A stretch of DNA of 64,000 nt from Dromiciops gliroides (taxonomy: Eukaryota > Chordata > Mammalia > Microbiotheria > Microbiotheriidae), in NCBI RefSeq assembly GCF_019393635.1, contig NC_057863.1:639678306-639742305 (forward strand), given 5' to 3'. Positions 12,849 through 41,900 of this stretch are shown here, one piece after another. Every line of letters starts with the position of its first letter. Within the stretch, counting starts at the first letter, position 1. The translations under genes and the position numbers were made by a program. A model generated the notes under the pieces. The model ran no database searches and was not told where the DNA came from. It was given only the letters and a program-made list of their open reading frames with translations.

Positions 12849-13678
12849 AGTGAAGGAGATGTGAAGGCATCACTACAGAATGGATGGAGACGGTCTCCAC
12901 GCCAGGAAGATCTGGACAACCAAGAAACACTTCCCAGGAGGAAGAAAAAAGGCAATGGTCTGAAGAGATCAAAGTTCACGGCGCTCACCAGAGTAGAACG
13001 CAGCAGAACAACAGTTCACAGGACAACAGGAGGGAGGGAAGTGCAGCCGTGCTGCACTATGAGAGTGTGGGGCCCCTCAGGAGCCCACAGTGCCCAAGCT
13101 CAACCTGAGTCCTCCAGAAGGCTTGGGATTAAAAGGTAAGAGGTCACATAACCCTGAGGAAGCAAAAGACCAAAGAAGGTGGAGCAGGAACGCAGTTCCT
13201 TGTGGGTGAGACAGCAGTGACCGGCACAGCAGGTCACAAGTGCTTGCTTATCATCTAAGAACACAGAGAAGCAGCTCAAGTCTTACTCCGCTTGTGTTTT
13301 CTCCATCAGCCAGAATGATCCAGAAAGGGCTGAGAGGGAGGAGAGTCTCAAGACAACGGAACATCGGGCCACCCGAGACACGATGGCTCTGTGTAACGTG
13401 GCTCAGGTGGATGACCTCCTTTGGCACCAAAACAAGGCCACGCGACATCTGAGAGGCTGTGGGCAAATGTCTCAATTTTCCAAAAAGGAAAGAGAACAGG
13501 GTCTGTTCAGCAAAGACCACAGCCCTTGGTTTGGATTCCTAGCAGAGTTCTGAACACTCTGAAAGAGAATTAATTAGTGAATGTCTAGAAAAGGGACCCG
13601 ATCACCAAGACCCCACATGGTGTCACTAAAAACCAGGGAGGGCCAGGTTACCTTCATCTGCTTCTCTGACAGGATCAG

Positions 13679-13702
13679 AGGAGAGAGAGAGAGAGAGAGA
13701 GT
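13679..13702. repeat. GA microsatellite
   Basis: An (AG)n run of about 24 bases. Confidence 0.85.
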
Positions 13703-13918
13703 TACGTTTACTTTTGAAAGGTACTTTAAAAACATTTGTTGAACTAATGTTTGTCAAATCAATTATTGACATGGACTATTCAGTCCCTGGCAAATCCAAA
13801 CCGTTCAGAATGATTCGAAGCTCCTGCTTCCTTCAAGCACACATAGAACTGAATTGTAAAACCAAAGCTATGGCTGAGAGCTCTACAATCCAGTAGACTG
13901 GCCAGCACGTGGGTACGT

Positions 13919-14166
13919 TGGCTGTTTAGTCTTTTCAGTCAAATCTGACTCTTCGTGCCTCCATTTGGGATTTTCTTGGCAGAGATATTAGAGTGTTTGC
14001 CATTTCCTTCTCCAGCTCATGTTACAGATGAGGAAACTGAGGCACACAGGGTTAAATGACTTGCCCAGAGCCACACAGCTTGTAAGTGTCTGAGGCCAGA
14101 TTTGAACTCTGGTCTTTCCTGACTTCAGGGCCAGTGCTCTCTAGCCACTGTACCACCTAGCTGCCT
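13919..14166 (-). repeat. Longer tRNA-headed marsupial SINE (MIR-related, about 250 bp)
   Basis: On the minus strand it has a GGCAGCTAGG head, a MIR-like core, and a specific 3' half containing CCAAGAAAATCCCAAATGG. It is distinct from the short SINE. Confidence 0.85.
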
Positions 14167-14439
14167 GAGCACACAGTAAGCATTTAATAAATGTTTGCTT
14201 ACTTGCCTTATATTAATAGGAAATAGTTTTAAAAAGATTTTTTAAAAAAACACCTCAATTCAGTTAAGCACTAATGACTGCTGTGGGTATGGCCCTTTGA
14301 CTATTTAAAGAGAGACAATCTTCCTGCAGAAATCAGGAAGAAGGCTGGGCTCAGAATGGATAATAAAGAGTCAGGCTCTAAATGGTGAGCTAAGAGACAA
14401 GGGAGCTGCCATTCTGGAACTGATTCTGACCAAAGGCTA

Positions 14440-15300
14440 AGAGAATTGCTTGCTGAGAAATGCAAATCAAAACAACTCTAAACTACTTACTTCCCCACAC
14501 CCATCAGATTGGGTAACATGACAGAAAAGGAAAATGACAAATATCAGAAGATGTGGGCAAATTGGAACACCAATGCATTGTTGGTGGAGTTGTGAACTGA
14601 TCCAACCATTCTGGAGAGCAATTTGGAATGATGCCCAAAGGGCTATAAAACCATGCCTACAGGGGCAGCTAGGTGATGCAGTGGATAAAGCACCAGCCCT
14701 GGATTCAGGAGCACCTGAGTTCAAATGCAACCCCAGACACTTGACACTTACTACCTGTGTGACCCTGGGCAATTTGCTTAACCCTTATTGCCTTGCAAAA
14801 AACCCCATGCCTACCACTTGACCTAGCAATACTGGGTCTTTATCCTAAAGAAAAAGGAAAAGGACCTATATGTACAAAAATATTTCTAGCAGCTCTATTA
14901 ATGGCGGCAAAGAACTGGACATTGAGGGGATGCCCATCCACTGGGCAATGGCTGAACAAGTTGTTGTATATGATCGTGATGGAATATCATTGTGCTATAA
15001 GAAATGACTAGCGGGATGCTTTCAGAAAAACCTGGAAAGACTTAACATGAAATGATACAAAGTGAAATGAGCAGAACTAGGAGAACACTGTATACAGCAA
15101 CAGCAATACTCTATGATGCTCAACTCATGATCAAACATACTACCCATCTCCAAAGAAAAAACTGGAGTCTGAATGCAGATCAAAGCATACTTTCCCTTTA
15201 CTTTCTAAATTTGTTTTGGGCTTTCTGTCTGTCTGTTTTCACAACAAGCCTAACAGGCAGATATGTTTTGCATGACTGCACATGTATCACCTATATCAAT
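14440..15300 (+). repeat. LINE 3' region interrupted by a SINE
   Basis: AACACCAATGCATTGTTGG, then after the SINE CTGGACATTGAGGGGATGC, AGCAGAACTAGGAGAACAC and ACATGTATCACCTATATCA. It is the best preserved copy of this LINE 3' region here. Confidence 0.7.
14661..14801 (+). repeat. WSINE1-like SINE inside a LINE
   Basis: Full-length copy splitting the LINE at 14,440-15,300. The CCATGCCTAC duplication flanks it. Confidence 0.9.
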
Positions 15301-15384
15301 CTTCTCCAACAGCCCTTCTGGAAGCCAGAGAGAAGGCAATGGGCCCAGGCCAGCAGAGACAAGCAGGGGAAGTGAGGTCTACAG

Positions 15385-15515
15385 TCAAGGGGCCCAAGCT
15401 GGAATCCTGGCTCTATCACTTACGAGATAGATGACTTCAGAGAAGTAACTTCAGCTCTTGGGGATTCAGTCTCCTCCCCTATAAAAAGGAAGGAGGAGAA
15501 TTGATGACTTCTAAG
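15385..15515 (+). repeat. MIR remnant
   Basis: GGAATCCTGGCTCTATCACTT followed by a decayed core and TCAGTCTCCTC. Confidence 0.65.
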
Positions 15516-17778
15516 GTCTCTCCCTAGAGCACAGCATGACATGCACCCTATTTCAGAGATGGGAGGTTGAGAGGGATAGAAAGCCCTAAGGCAGGTCTTA
15601 ATCCCTTTTATGTTCTGGAACTGCTGGCTCTTATGGAGAAGCCGATGGACCCTTCTCAGAATCATGTTTATAAACGCATAAAGTAAAATACGTTGGACCA
15701 TAAAGGAAATCTTTGTTTTTTTGGAAAATCAAGCACACCATCTAGTATAGCAAGAAGTTCACAGACTCTAGCCATGGCATTGGCTGGGCAAGCTCGAAGG
15801 AAGAAAAGGAATACTGCTCAGGGTGGAGGAAATGAGGAGAGATGGCGACAGCAACACTCCACTCTTATTTCTGCTTCTCTGTTCTGTCAAGGAGAATGGC
15901 CTTTAAACTGGGAAGGACGGGACAAAGGACGGGCAGTTAACCAGAAGCTGCCTGGGGCTGGCCAGCCACTCGGATCCCAAGCAGCAGAACTCAGCTTGAG
16001 CTTTCACACTCCGAGTTCTGAACTTCTTCTATTGGTTCACAAAGCACTGAAGCTGGGAACTTTTTGAAAAACGTATTTTGGATAACTGCCTTTCAAAGAA
16101 TTGAAATCCTGTGTCTTTTATATCTCAAAAACATGACTCTGAGAAGGGGTTGTACCTAGGCCTCCCAGGATGACCGAAGGTGGGATGGGGGGGGTTTGGG
16201 GGTGCTGTTTCAGGGCCTTAACCAACAATGGTTATGAGCCTCCCTGATCTAATGGTTTATTCTGGCCAGCCTCTGGAAGGCAAAGCTGGGAACAGGGGAC
16301 TGAGAGGCAGCTTTGGCCTGGACGTCAGCAGGACCAGAGCTATCGAAACACCGAAATGGCTGCCTCAGAGGCACTGGGGTCCTCGCCTCAATACAGGTCT
16401 TGAAGGAGAAGACAGAGGAGAGGAGACTCCTGTGCAGACATGGACTAGACAGCCTTTGAGGCGCCAGGACCAGGATATCCTCCGGGGCTCACTCCAAGCT
16501 GGAGAGAGCAGGAGTTACTGGACCTGTCCCCTAGGGGATCCCCTCTATCAGCTCGTGGGACATTTGATGGCCTTGTGATTTCCTCACTAGGCCTGCAGAT
16601 CACAAGCTCCTCAGCCACTGCTGTGACTGAAGATGTTCATCCTTCTTTAACTACCTTTTAGGGAATGAACCTACTGGATTTTATCCTGACTGGTCTTAGT
16701 AAAGACAGTAGACTGCCCCTGGCTTCATCCTCCAAGTTCTGGAGCTGAGCAGGGCCTGCCGGAGCTTGTGCCCTATGGGCCTTGCTAGTAACTTCACAGG
16801 GTTACCTGCCCTGCCAGGATGCCTCAATGGGTCTGTGATCTCCCCTGTGAAGGGTGGGCATATGCTCCTTCCATTCATGCCTAACTGGCCAGTGTCCATC
16901 TCCTCCTGTAAACCTTTTCCAGAAAGCTCACCCCGTGTGCTGAGGGCCTTCCTCTTTCTTGAGTTTATCTGTGTGCAGTGTCACATCTACTGTCCTTGCC
17001 CACCTTATCTGGATACTTGTCTCTTTGGCAGTATGTTTTCTGCCACTTTTTACAAGTTAATTTGTCTTTGGTGATAGGATGCTATCAATGTACATTCTCT
17101 GTCTATCTCTCCACTGCCCTCTGAGTGACCCCCAACCTCTTCAGAGATGGCATTTCATGACTGGCCCATGAAGGACCGCCAAACATTGGAGGTGTTTTAA
17201 AAAAGCACCTTTTGTTTCAGGGAGCAGCTTGGGGTCATGAAAAGCAATGTGGAGGGTAGCCAAGGGTCCTCTCTCTTCCCTTCACTCTTGTTCTAGCTTG
17301 CTGTCTCTCCTCGATGTCTGTCCAAGACACGTTTATTGACGGACCACTCTGTTGGCTGGGCGTCCAACTGTCTATCATTTCTGTACAACAGGCATCCTGG
17401 GAGTAGGTGGAATTCTTATGATTGATGATGGATCTGTAAAGGTCCAGGGTTTAGTTCTGCCACAGAATTCCTCTTCCATTTGGACTCCTACATGATACGG
17501 GTAAATACATCTGTCTCTCTGTTTCCTTCCTCACTTGATATTAATTAGGGGTTTGGCAGTGCATTCTGTTGTCCTGTCTTTTAATAAATCTTTTGTAATT
17601 TCAACAAGTGCCACCCCTTTAATGAGGAGACAAATGCTTTTCTATACTCATCATTCAATAAACATGGTGGGATCTTCTCCACACATTTTAAGACTTTGGT
17701 GACTAAAAAGGAGTGGTCTGCTACAAAATATTATTTGCAAAAGCCTTCCTAACTTTTTATCTTCAAAAAATATACTCT

Positions 17779-17934
17779 GGGGGCAGCTAGGTGGTGCAGT
17801 GGATAAAGCACCGACCCTGGAGTCAGGAGGACCTGAGTTCAAATCCAGCCTCAGACACTTGACACTTACTAGCTGTGTGATCCTGGGAAAGTCACTTAAC
17901 CCTCACTGCCCTGCAAAAAACAAAAAACAAGCAA
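17779..17934 (+). repeat. WSINE1-like SINE
   Basis: Full-length copy. The ATATACTCTGG duplication flanks it. Confidence 0.92.
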
Positions 17935-19441
17935 AAAATATATACTCTGGATACACAGGTAAATTATTCTCCAAGATTTTAAAGAGATGGGTAAGTCGTT
18001 CTACAGGTTAGTAATTATTGGTCTTGGTCTCTTAGCACACCAGCTAATTTAATTTGGGTTATTTATGTACATTTCTTACACCAATCAACTTAATGTAGTT
18101 GAGAGGCCAAATCCAAGTTTTTGGCACCAGCCCTACCTCCTACCTACTGCAGGTGCTCAGCCAACAAAAAGCTCATGGAAGCACCAACTGGAATCCACAG
18201 CTTCAAAGCATCAAGGAAGAACTACCCTCCTATTCTCTGGAAAACAGATGATGAGGTAAGGCAAACTGTGTCTCTCAACAGACAGAGGTGCATGCATGTC
18301 AAGGGATCACTTGTCACAGACCGTCACAGTATTGGCTTTTTGGACTAACCATACTTGTTGGCCCAGAGGGCTCTACAGAGGGAGATGTTACTGACACATG
18401 AGGTATTTTTACTTTAAGAAAGAAAAGAAAAATCAATCATGAACTGCTCTTTGGTTAAGATTCATGGCATGTGCTACTCTCATGACCTTGGAAGGACCAA
18501 AGATTCTCTGATGTGCACAACCAGCATAATGGGTGAACAGACTTGAGAGCAAGGCAAAATGAATATAGCAACATCTCATTCACCCCTGTCACCCTCACAG
18601 ACCCTCCTTTAAAAACTGGATCTTACACACACTGCCTCCTCAGGCAGAGGACACAGAACACGGCCAGGCCTTGGCCTGAGGAGCTGCCGTCTTCACCAGT
18701 CTCCTGCCCACCTTCCTAGGCCTGTTTGCTCATCCAGAATAAGGCCCCAGCTCTCCGATCTTATCACCCTATGCTCAAACGTGCAGCAGTGCCCACAGGG
18801 GTCACACTCTGGCTCCCACACTAAGCTGAGCACTCTCCCAGGTCTCTCGAGGGCTCTACCTCTTTTGTTTTCTGGGTTTTTCCTGTACCACCCCCTGGGG
18901 TTTATCATGAGCAATGCCATCCATCTCCCCCAGATCTCGCTCCTTTGAACTACTTTAGGCTGAACGCTGGGAGCATGGAGCCCATCCACACTATCTAAAA
19001 CAAGAGGATGTAGGTCTCTTTCATGAGTCTGAAGGGCTGGCTTATGGGAAATCTCTTGTGTTCCGACTCTAACCTTTTCTGCTACTCACTTTCTCAGCTG
19101 AGTTCTCTATAGAGATCGATGGATAAGTCACATTCAGATAATCAAGGTGTTGGGGCAATTATACTTTCCAAAGAGTGTGGAAGTTGCTAAAGAAGAAAAT
19201 CAAGATGTAGCAACCACTTTCAAGAATGGAGTGTATAGTCCTAAAAGCCACCTGTCTCATGCAAAAAAATTATTCAGGCCAAAAATGCTTGGCCTTAATA
19301 ATGTGTGATTATTTATAATTGCCCTGGAAAGGCTTTCAACTGACTAGGAATGCCTCAAGGACAGGACAGGAAGGCTATGTCCCTGCTATTCATTCATCCT
19401 TGTATAGCCTTGCTGGAGGATGATAGAGGAAATCAAGGCTA

Positions 19442-35408
<15,967 letters not shown>

Positions 35409-35871
35409 GATAAAACGACCCCCGGCCCCCCCACGCGTGCCCGCCGGACTGAAGAACCTCCACACGCGGCACGAGCCGTCACGCGGCGCCTAGGGCGCAA
35501 GCGCAGGAAAAGGAACCCGCCTCCTAGGGGGCGGACTCTAGGAGAGCGCGTGCCCTGAATATCACTTCAGGGTCGTTCTGCCTTCGGATTGGCTGCGGGG
35601 ACGTATGACTCCTCCCTTGCGTACGGACCCTCCTCCGACGCCGGCAAGCAAGACTAGGGCTTCCAGCAGCCCATTGGCTGCCATTGACTCTGGGGGAAAG
35701 GTGGTCGGGGCGGGGCCCAGCGAGGTCGTCGAAGTCGCCGGCAACGGAGGCCGAGAAGGGATGCTCAAGGGCGCGACGGCCGGAGGCAGGACCCGCCCCC
35801 GTGTCATCACTTCCGCCTAGCAACGGAGCGCGACGCCTCGTTGCTAGGGGACGCCGGGCAGGGTTCCGGCC
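35409..35871. promoter_or_regulatory. Bidirectional promoter between ATAD3 and the unrecognised gene
   Basis: Only 463 bases separate the two divergent start codons. There are two ATTGG (inverted CCAAT, NF-Y type) boxes at 35588-35592 and 35673-35677, and an ACTTCCG ETS/GABPA-type site at 35809-35815. No TATA box is seen. Regulation by these factors is inferred from motif only. Confidence 0.75.
35816..35848. promoter_or_regulatory. Inverted pair of X-box (RFX) like half sites
   Basis: CCTAGCAACG (35816-35825) and CGTTGCTAGG (35839-35848) form a perfect 10-base inverted repeat with a 13-base spacer, ending 23 bases before the start codon of the unrecognised gene. Each arm contains the GTTGC(T) core of RFX X-boxes, which are common in promoters of ciliary genes. 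Confidence 0.6.
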
Positions 35872-35945
35872 ATGGCGGCAGCAAAGAAGCAGGTCCCCCG
35901 GGAGCCCTTGAGCTTCGTGCTTCGCGGGCACCGGGCCCCGCTCCG
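35872..35945 (+). CDS. Unrecognised gene, coding exon 1
   Basis: Encodes MAAAKKQVPREPLSFVLRGH and five more residues, with donor GTGAGT after 35945 (phase 2). It lies in the CpG island immediately after the inverted X-box-like pair. Confidence 0.75.
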
Positions 35946-38900
35946 GTGAGTGCGAGCGGCAAGAGGAACCGGAGGCCGCCCAAGCTGGGCGAGTATTTAG
36001 AGATCACTGAGCCCCATCCACTGAGGCCCAGGGAGTGGAATCAGGATACCCGAAGTCACCCAGAGAATCAGGGTCTAGAGTACTAGCAACCGAGGGGACC
36101 AGGCAAGGCTTCCCGTAACAGGTGGACCCTGTACTGAGCCTACATTCATTCGTTCATTCATTCAACGAGCATTTATTAAGTGCCTACGAGGTGTAGTCGC
36201 TGTGCTAATTTCTGGGGGCGCAAAAACTGAAATAGTCCCTCCCTTCAAGGGGTTTATATTCTACTGGGGCGGATACAATTAAACAAGTATTTAGTGCCTA
36301 CTGTGTGCCAGACACTATGTACTTAGTGTAGAGGCAAAGAAAAGAAAAGCAAAAACTGTCCCTGCCTTCACTTAAATGGGGAGATACATGTAAGTAACTA
36401 TGTATATACAAGATAGGTTTACAAATCCAAAATACATACCAAGTAATTTCAGAGGGGGAGAGGGAGGCCACTAGTAGCAGGTGGAGGAATGCTTCAAGGC
36501 TGAGGAAGTGGATTTACTTAGCCTGGAAAGAAACCAGGAATTCTAAGAGGAAGAGGGCACACTAAACATAGGAACAAGACTGCAAAGGTATGGAGGTGGG
36601 AGATGGAATACCAATTGCAGATAGAGCAGTTTGCCTGGAACATATCCTAAATGAAGTTGAGTAATATACGGTGTCTGGAAAAGTAGGCTGAAAGTTCATT
36701 GTGAGAGACTTTAAATATCAAGCTGAGGAGTTTGTATTTTATTCTAAAAACAGTGGGGAATCACCGAAGATAGATAATTGAGAAGGGGAAGTAACACGGT
36801 CAGATTTTTGCTTTAGGAAGATTTTGTTTTTTGGTCAGCTGTGTGCAGGATGGGTTGGAAAAGGGAAAGACTGCTAGACAGGAGTCCAATTAGGAGGCAC
36901 TTACCATGAATTTTCAGTGATTGGGGTGATTCGATTAAGAGACAATGCCAACCTGATCAAGGTTGGTGACTGGGTGAGTAGAGAGATGGCGAGGGGTATG
37001 ATATACACTGTGGAGGTAGAATTCACAGGATTTTTGGCAAATGATTGGACCTTGGGAGAGGGGAGGAAAAGGAAAGGATGAGTTGAGGACGATGCCAAGA
37101 AGTTTGAAAGAACGGTTGGCTTCAAAGTGGAGATAATGAGTTACATTTTGAATGTGTCCAATGTGAAATGTCGATGGAGATGTCCAAGCAGGCAGTTGTT
37201 GATGTGTGACTAGAATTCAGGAGAGCGATGAGGGCTTGATATATAGGCCTGGAAGTCTTCCTTTGCACAGCCTAGGACTGCACTTCCTCTTCACAACCAC
37301 CTTGTAGAATGCCTCTTCTGCTCCACAACAAAGCTCAAGGGGTTCTTCCCATCCCACTGCCCCCAAGGAGTCTCTCCACATGAAAATTACTTTGTTTTTT
37401 AAAACGTACTTCTGGGGGCAGCTAGGTGGCGCAGTGGATAAAACACCTGCCCTGGATTCAGGAGGACCTGAGTTCAAATCTGGCCTCAGACACTTGACAC
37501 TTACTAGTTGTGTGACCCTGGGCAAGTCACTTAACCCTCATTGCCCCACAAAAAAACAAACCAAAAAACCTGTACTTATATGTAACCACGCTGCCTCTCT
37601 CTGATAGAATGTAAACTCCTCAAGGCTGATATTGTTTCATTTCTGGGCTTGTATCCTTATTGCCTAGCATGGTGCCTGATACATTGGGCTAGACCCATGG
37701 TTTTGGAGGGGCAGAGGACTCACAATAAGTAAACTCCCTCTACCAATGCAGATGAGCACCTGCTCTACCACTTAGATTCTAGGAGTTACCTGGGGGACAC
37801 TGAAAGGTTAGAAAACATGGCCAGGGTCCCACAACTAGAATGGGACAGTGAGAACTTGAACCCGGGTCATCCAGACCCTGAAGAAGATAGCTCTTTATCA
37901 GCCCAGCCATCCTGACTGTATGACTTAATAAAACTTATGGCCACTAGGGGGCAGCATAGTGCATATAATACAAGGTCTAAATGCCGCCTCAGACACTGAC
38001 TAGGTGTGTGACCCTGGGCAAGTCACTTAACCCTGTTTGCCTCAGTTTCCTCCTGTAAAATGAACTAGAGAAGGAAATGGCAAACCGATCCAGTATCTCT
38101 GCCAAGAAAACCCCAGATGGGGTCATGAAGCGTCGGCCATGACTGAACTCAACTGAACAACAACAAAAAGAATACTTGTTGATTGATTGAGGCATAAAAG
38201 AATTACTTGAACCCAGAGGAACTGATGAGATCACCAGGGGAAAAGGTACAGAAATAGAAGAGAAGAGGGCCCAGGGCAGAGCCCTAGGGGACAGAACGCG
38301 GATGGTGATCCAGCAAAGGAGCCGGAGAAGTATAGATTGGACAAGTAAGGAGGAGAATCAAGAGGGATCATTGTCAAAAACACCCCAGGTGGAGGAGGAT
38401 GCGTGGGTAAGAGAAGGGCTGGTCAGCAGTGTTTAATGCTGTGGGGAGGTCAAGATGCCATCTGATGTAGCAATTAAGAGCATTGTAACCTTGGAGAGAA
38501 CAGCTGAAGCTGAAGCTCAGAAGAAGTAAATGGGAAGAGAGGAACTGGAATCAAGAAGCATAGAAGAGTGTGAGAGGAAAGAAAGAGATAGGACGGTCAC
38601 TAGAAAGGGGTCCTGGACTCAAGTGAAGGGGGTTTGGGGGTTTTGTTTGTTTGTTTGTTTTAAGGTTAAGTGAGACCTGGACACGTTTGTAGAAAGCAGG
38701 GAACGGGAGAGAAATAGAAGATTCCCAGGGGCTGGACTATGATCCAAGGGACAAGCCCCAAGAGGAGACTGGAGGTGATAGGATCAAAGACACAAGCAGG
38801 GGGGGCTGACTTTGGCCAAAAGGGTGATCTTTTCATCAGCAAAATAGTAGAAAACATAGAGAGTTTTGAGGTGTAGGGGCAGGAAAAAAAAAAAAGGAGA

Positions 38901-41900
38901 AGGGGATATAAAGAGGACTTTTGGAACAGCTACTGTGGGGAAGTGTGAGAGTCAGTTATGATGTTCCTGAGGCTGGATCCCTAATCCTAACCCTAGGTGG
39001 GGCATGTGGTTTAGTGCAATCTCCCTCCAACTCCCAAACACACTTTTCAGGCAGTGAGGGTTAAGTGACTTGCCCAGGGTCACACAGCTAGTAAGTGTCA
39101 AGTGTCTGAGGCCAGATTTGAACTAGGGTCCTCCTGAATCCAGGTCCAGTGCTTTATCCACTGAGCCACCTAGCTGCCCCCCAAGCACACTTTGACAGGT
39201 AAAATGTCCCAGGTCCTTAGGCAGAAATTCTTACCCTTTCTCCTCTTTCCCCAAACAAGTAAACAAAAATGATTTTATTCAGGGGGCGGCTAGGTGGCGC
39301 AGTGGATAAAACACCAGCCCTGGATTCAGGAGTACCTGAGTTCAAATCTGGCCTCAGATACTTGACACTTACTAGCTGTGTGACCCTGGGCAAGTCACTT
39401 AACCTCCATTGCCCCGCAAAAAAATAATAAAAATGATTTTATTCCCAACTTTGCAAGTTTTCTCTCAGAATCACCCTGTTCCCTGTAGCTGAAAGAGTTT
39501 GGGGGTGGGATGCCTTAGGGTTACAGGTTTGGTGTGAGATCTTTTTGGTCTGGGAGAAAGAGCTGTACATTTGACTTCAGAAATGGGATTTTTCATCATT
39601 CCTTGAGAAAACTGCCTGCAATGAAGGCAGATTCTTGGAGCTTGGCTTTCCTTTAAGATGACAACAAAACTGCCACATCATCACTTATCTGTGCTTTTGC
39701 CTTAACCCCAAAGGGTGAGAGAATGGTCTGTTGAGAGGAGGACTGAATATACCAATATGAGAATTGGGGGTAGCTGGAGTTGGAGGAGGACAGTTGAAGT
39801 TCTCAAGAACCCCTTCAGTCATTTTCCAGTCATGTCTGGTTCTTCATGACCCCATTTGGGGTTTTCTTGGTAAAGGTACTGGAGTGGTTTGCCATTTCCT
39901 TCTCCAGCTCATTTTATAGATGAGAAAACTGAGGCCAACAGGGTTAGGTGACTCACCCACGGTCACACAGGTAGGATGTGTCTGAGGCCAGATTTGAACT
40001 CGGAGTCTTTCTTACTCCTGGCCCAGTACTGTACCACCTAGAACTCTTAGAACACTTTGTAAGAATGTTTTGTCCCTGAAGGAGAAGCAGGTGAACCAGA
40101 AGAAGACAAATGGGAACAGGCCAGGAAGCAAAGAATTCCAGGGTCTTACAGAACTGAGGAATTCCCCAGTGGGTGACCAGTGAGGCTATCCCCATGGCTC
40201 TAATTAGGCCCCTGATAGAACTCTCTTAGTTAATCTACTGCCTCTTCTTGATGATCCTCGCAGACACCTAGAATGTTCTCCACTCAATTAGAACAGAACA
40301 GAAATTCGACTGGGGATGATTTTAAACCGAACATTAAAAGAGGGACAGCAAGAGAAATGCCAAGAGAAAGAACAAAAGGGAGGAAGTGCTTGACATTCTA
40401 AGATAATTGCTTCTGTGTGTATTGTGTTTTTATGAAGAGAGAAACGAAATGCATTTCTCAGTAACACTCAGAAAACTGCCCATGGCCAACATCATAACTC
40501 TCATGAATTAGGCAAGAACCAGATATCTTCAGGCAACCTGGAAAACACTTCATGGACTCAGGAGGAGGAAATGGGTAAGGATGAGTGAACCTGGGCATCG
40601 CTGGGTCACATGGAAGGAGTCACAGCCTTATCCCTAAAATGGAATATTTGTGAAGGGTTTGCCCACCATAGACTGTCCCAGGGGCCACATGGGGAGCCGA
40701 GGTTCTGTTCTCAGGGAGCCTACAATATAATCAGGGGAGGGATTATGACGATGATGATAATGCAAGGGAGGGCAAGACAAGTGCAAAGGAGAGGTCCCCC
40801 AAAAAGGTGCAGTGAGAAATCTAAGGAGTGGGGGAGGGAGAGGAGAAAGAGAGGGAGGGAAAGAGTGGAGATGGAGGGGGAGAGGAAGAGAAGAGAGAAA
40901 GAGAGGAGAAAATGGAGAGGGGGGGGCACCTAGGGGTGGGGTCAGAGTGCAGGGCCAGTGTAGAGGCATCTGAGATGATGCTCAGAGGAAGGACCTTCTG
41001 CAGCTGGGATCCTGCAGGGAAGGGCAAGGAGATAGAGGGCAGTCCCATTCCCGAAGGAACAGTTCTGTTGGTTTGATTTATGTCTCCAGGGCTGAGAGCC
41101 TGGCCGGCTGCTAGGGATCAAGGGTCAGGCAGTGGGTATAAAGGGCTACACGAAATGGCTCCCATTGGTCATCACACCATAGGGCTGAGCCCTACGGCAG
41201 GAACTCTAAACTTGAACATACATGAACTTCCCCATGGACTGGGGGGCATGGAACCAAATCAGTCTGCTATATAATAGATAGACTCCCCCTGCCTTATTTA
41301 AAGCATAAAATAATTTGGTTACATTTTTTAAATGATCATTTCCTTTAATGCAGCTTCATTTCATGCCATCATACTTTGCTTATTACAGAATAAGGTGTTT
41401 AGGTTTTTGCTTTAAAAGAATCATAAACAGGGGCAGCTAGGTGGCACAGTGGATAGAGCACCGGCTCTGGAGTCAGGAGGACCTGAGTTCAAATCTGGCC
41501 TCAGACACTTGACACTTACTAGCTGTGTGACCCTGGGCAAGTCACTTAACCCCAATTACCTCACCCCCCCCCCCAAAAAAAAGGAATCATAACCAAACCC
41601 CAGCCAAAGCCGTGCAGGCTACCCTCTGATACGCAGTAAAGTCCCATCATCTTTACTGTCTAATATGACATGAGAGCACTGACCAGGTTCTCTGAGTGGG
41701 ACTTCAAGTCCTGATTGTCTCTTCAGACCTCAAAGCCATTCTGGGGTGTCCCCATATCTCTGCCAATGAAGGGAAGGCAGAGCTTTGCTGGAAAGTGCCC
41801 TAAGGGTTCTTGGTCCTCTACTGGGCCAGGAAAGGCTGGGATCTGGGTGGGAAGGACTCAATGCCCCATAACTGAATGACACAGAATTCTGTGACTTGCG

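Noticed and set aside
16228-16578. Plus-strand open frame of 116 codons
   Set aside because: Unique sequence, but no recognisable motif, no convincing splice partners and no promoter; left unannotated.
17160-17640. Possible solitary LTR-like block with an AATAAA near 17,581
   Set aside because: No matching terminal repeats, no TG...CA ends with target duplication and no related copy in the window; support too weak to name.
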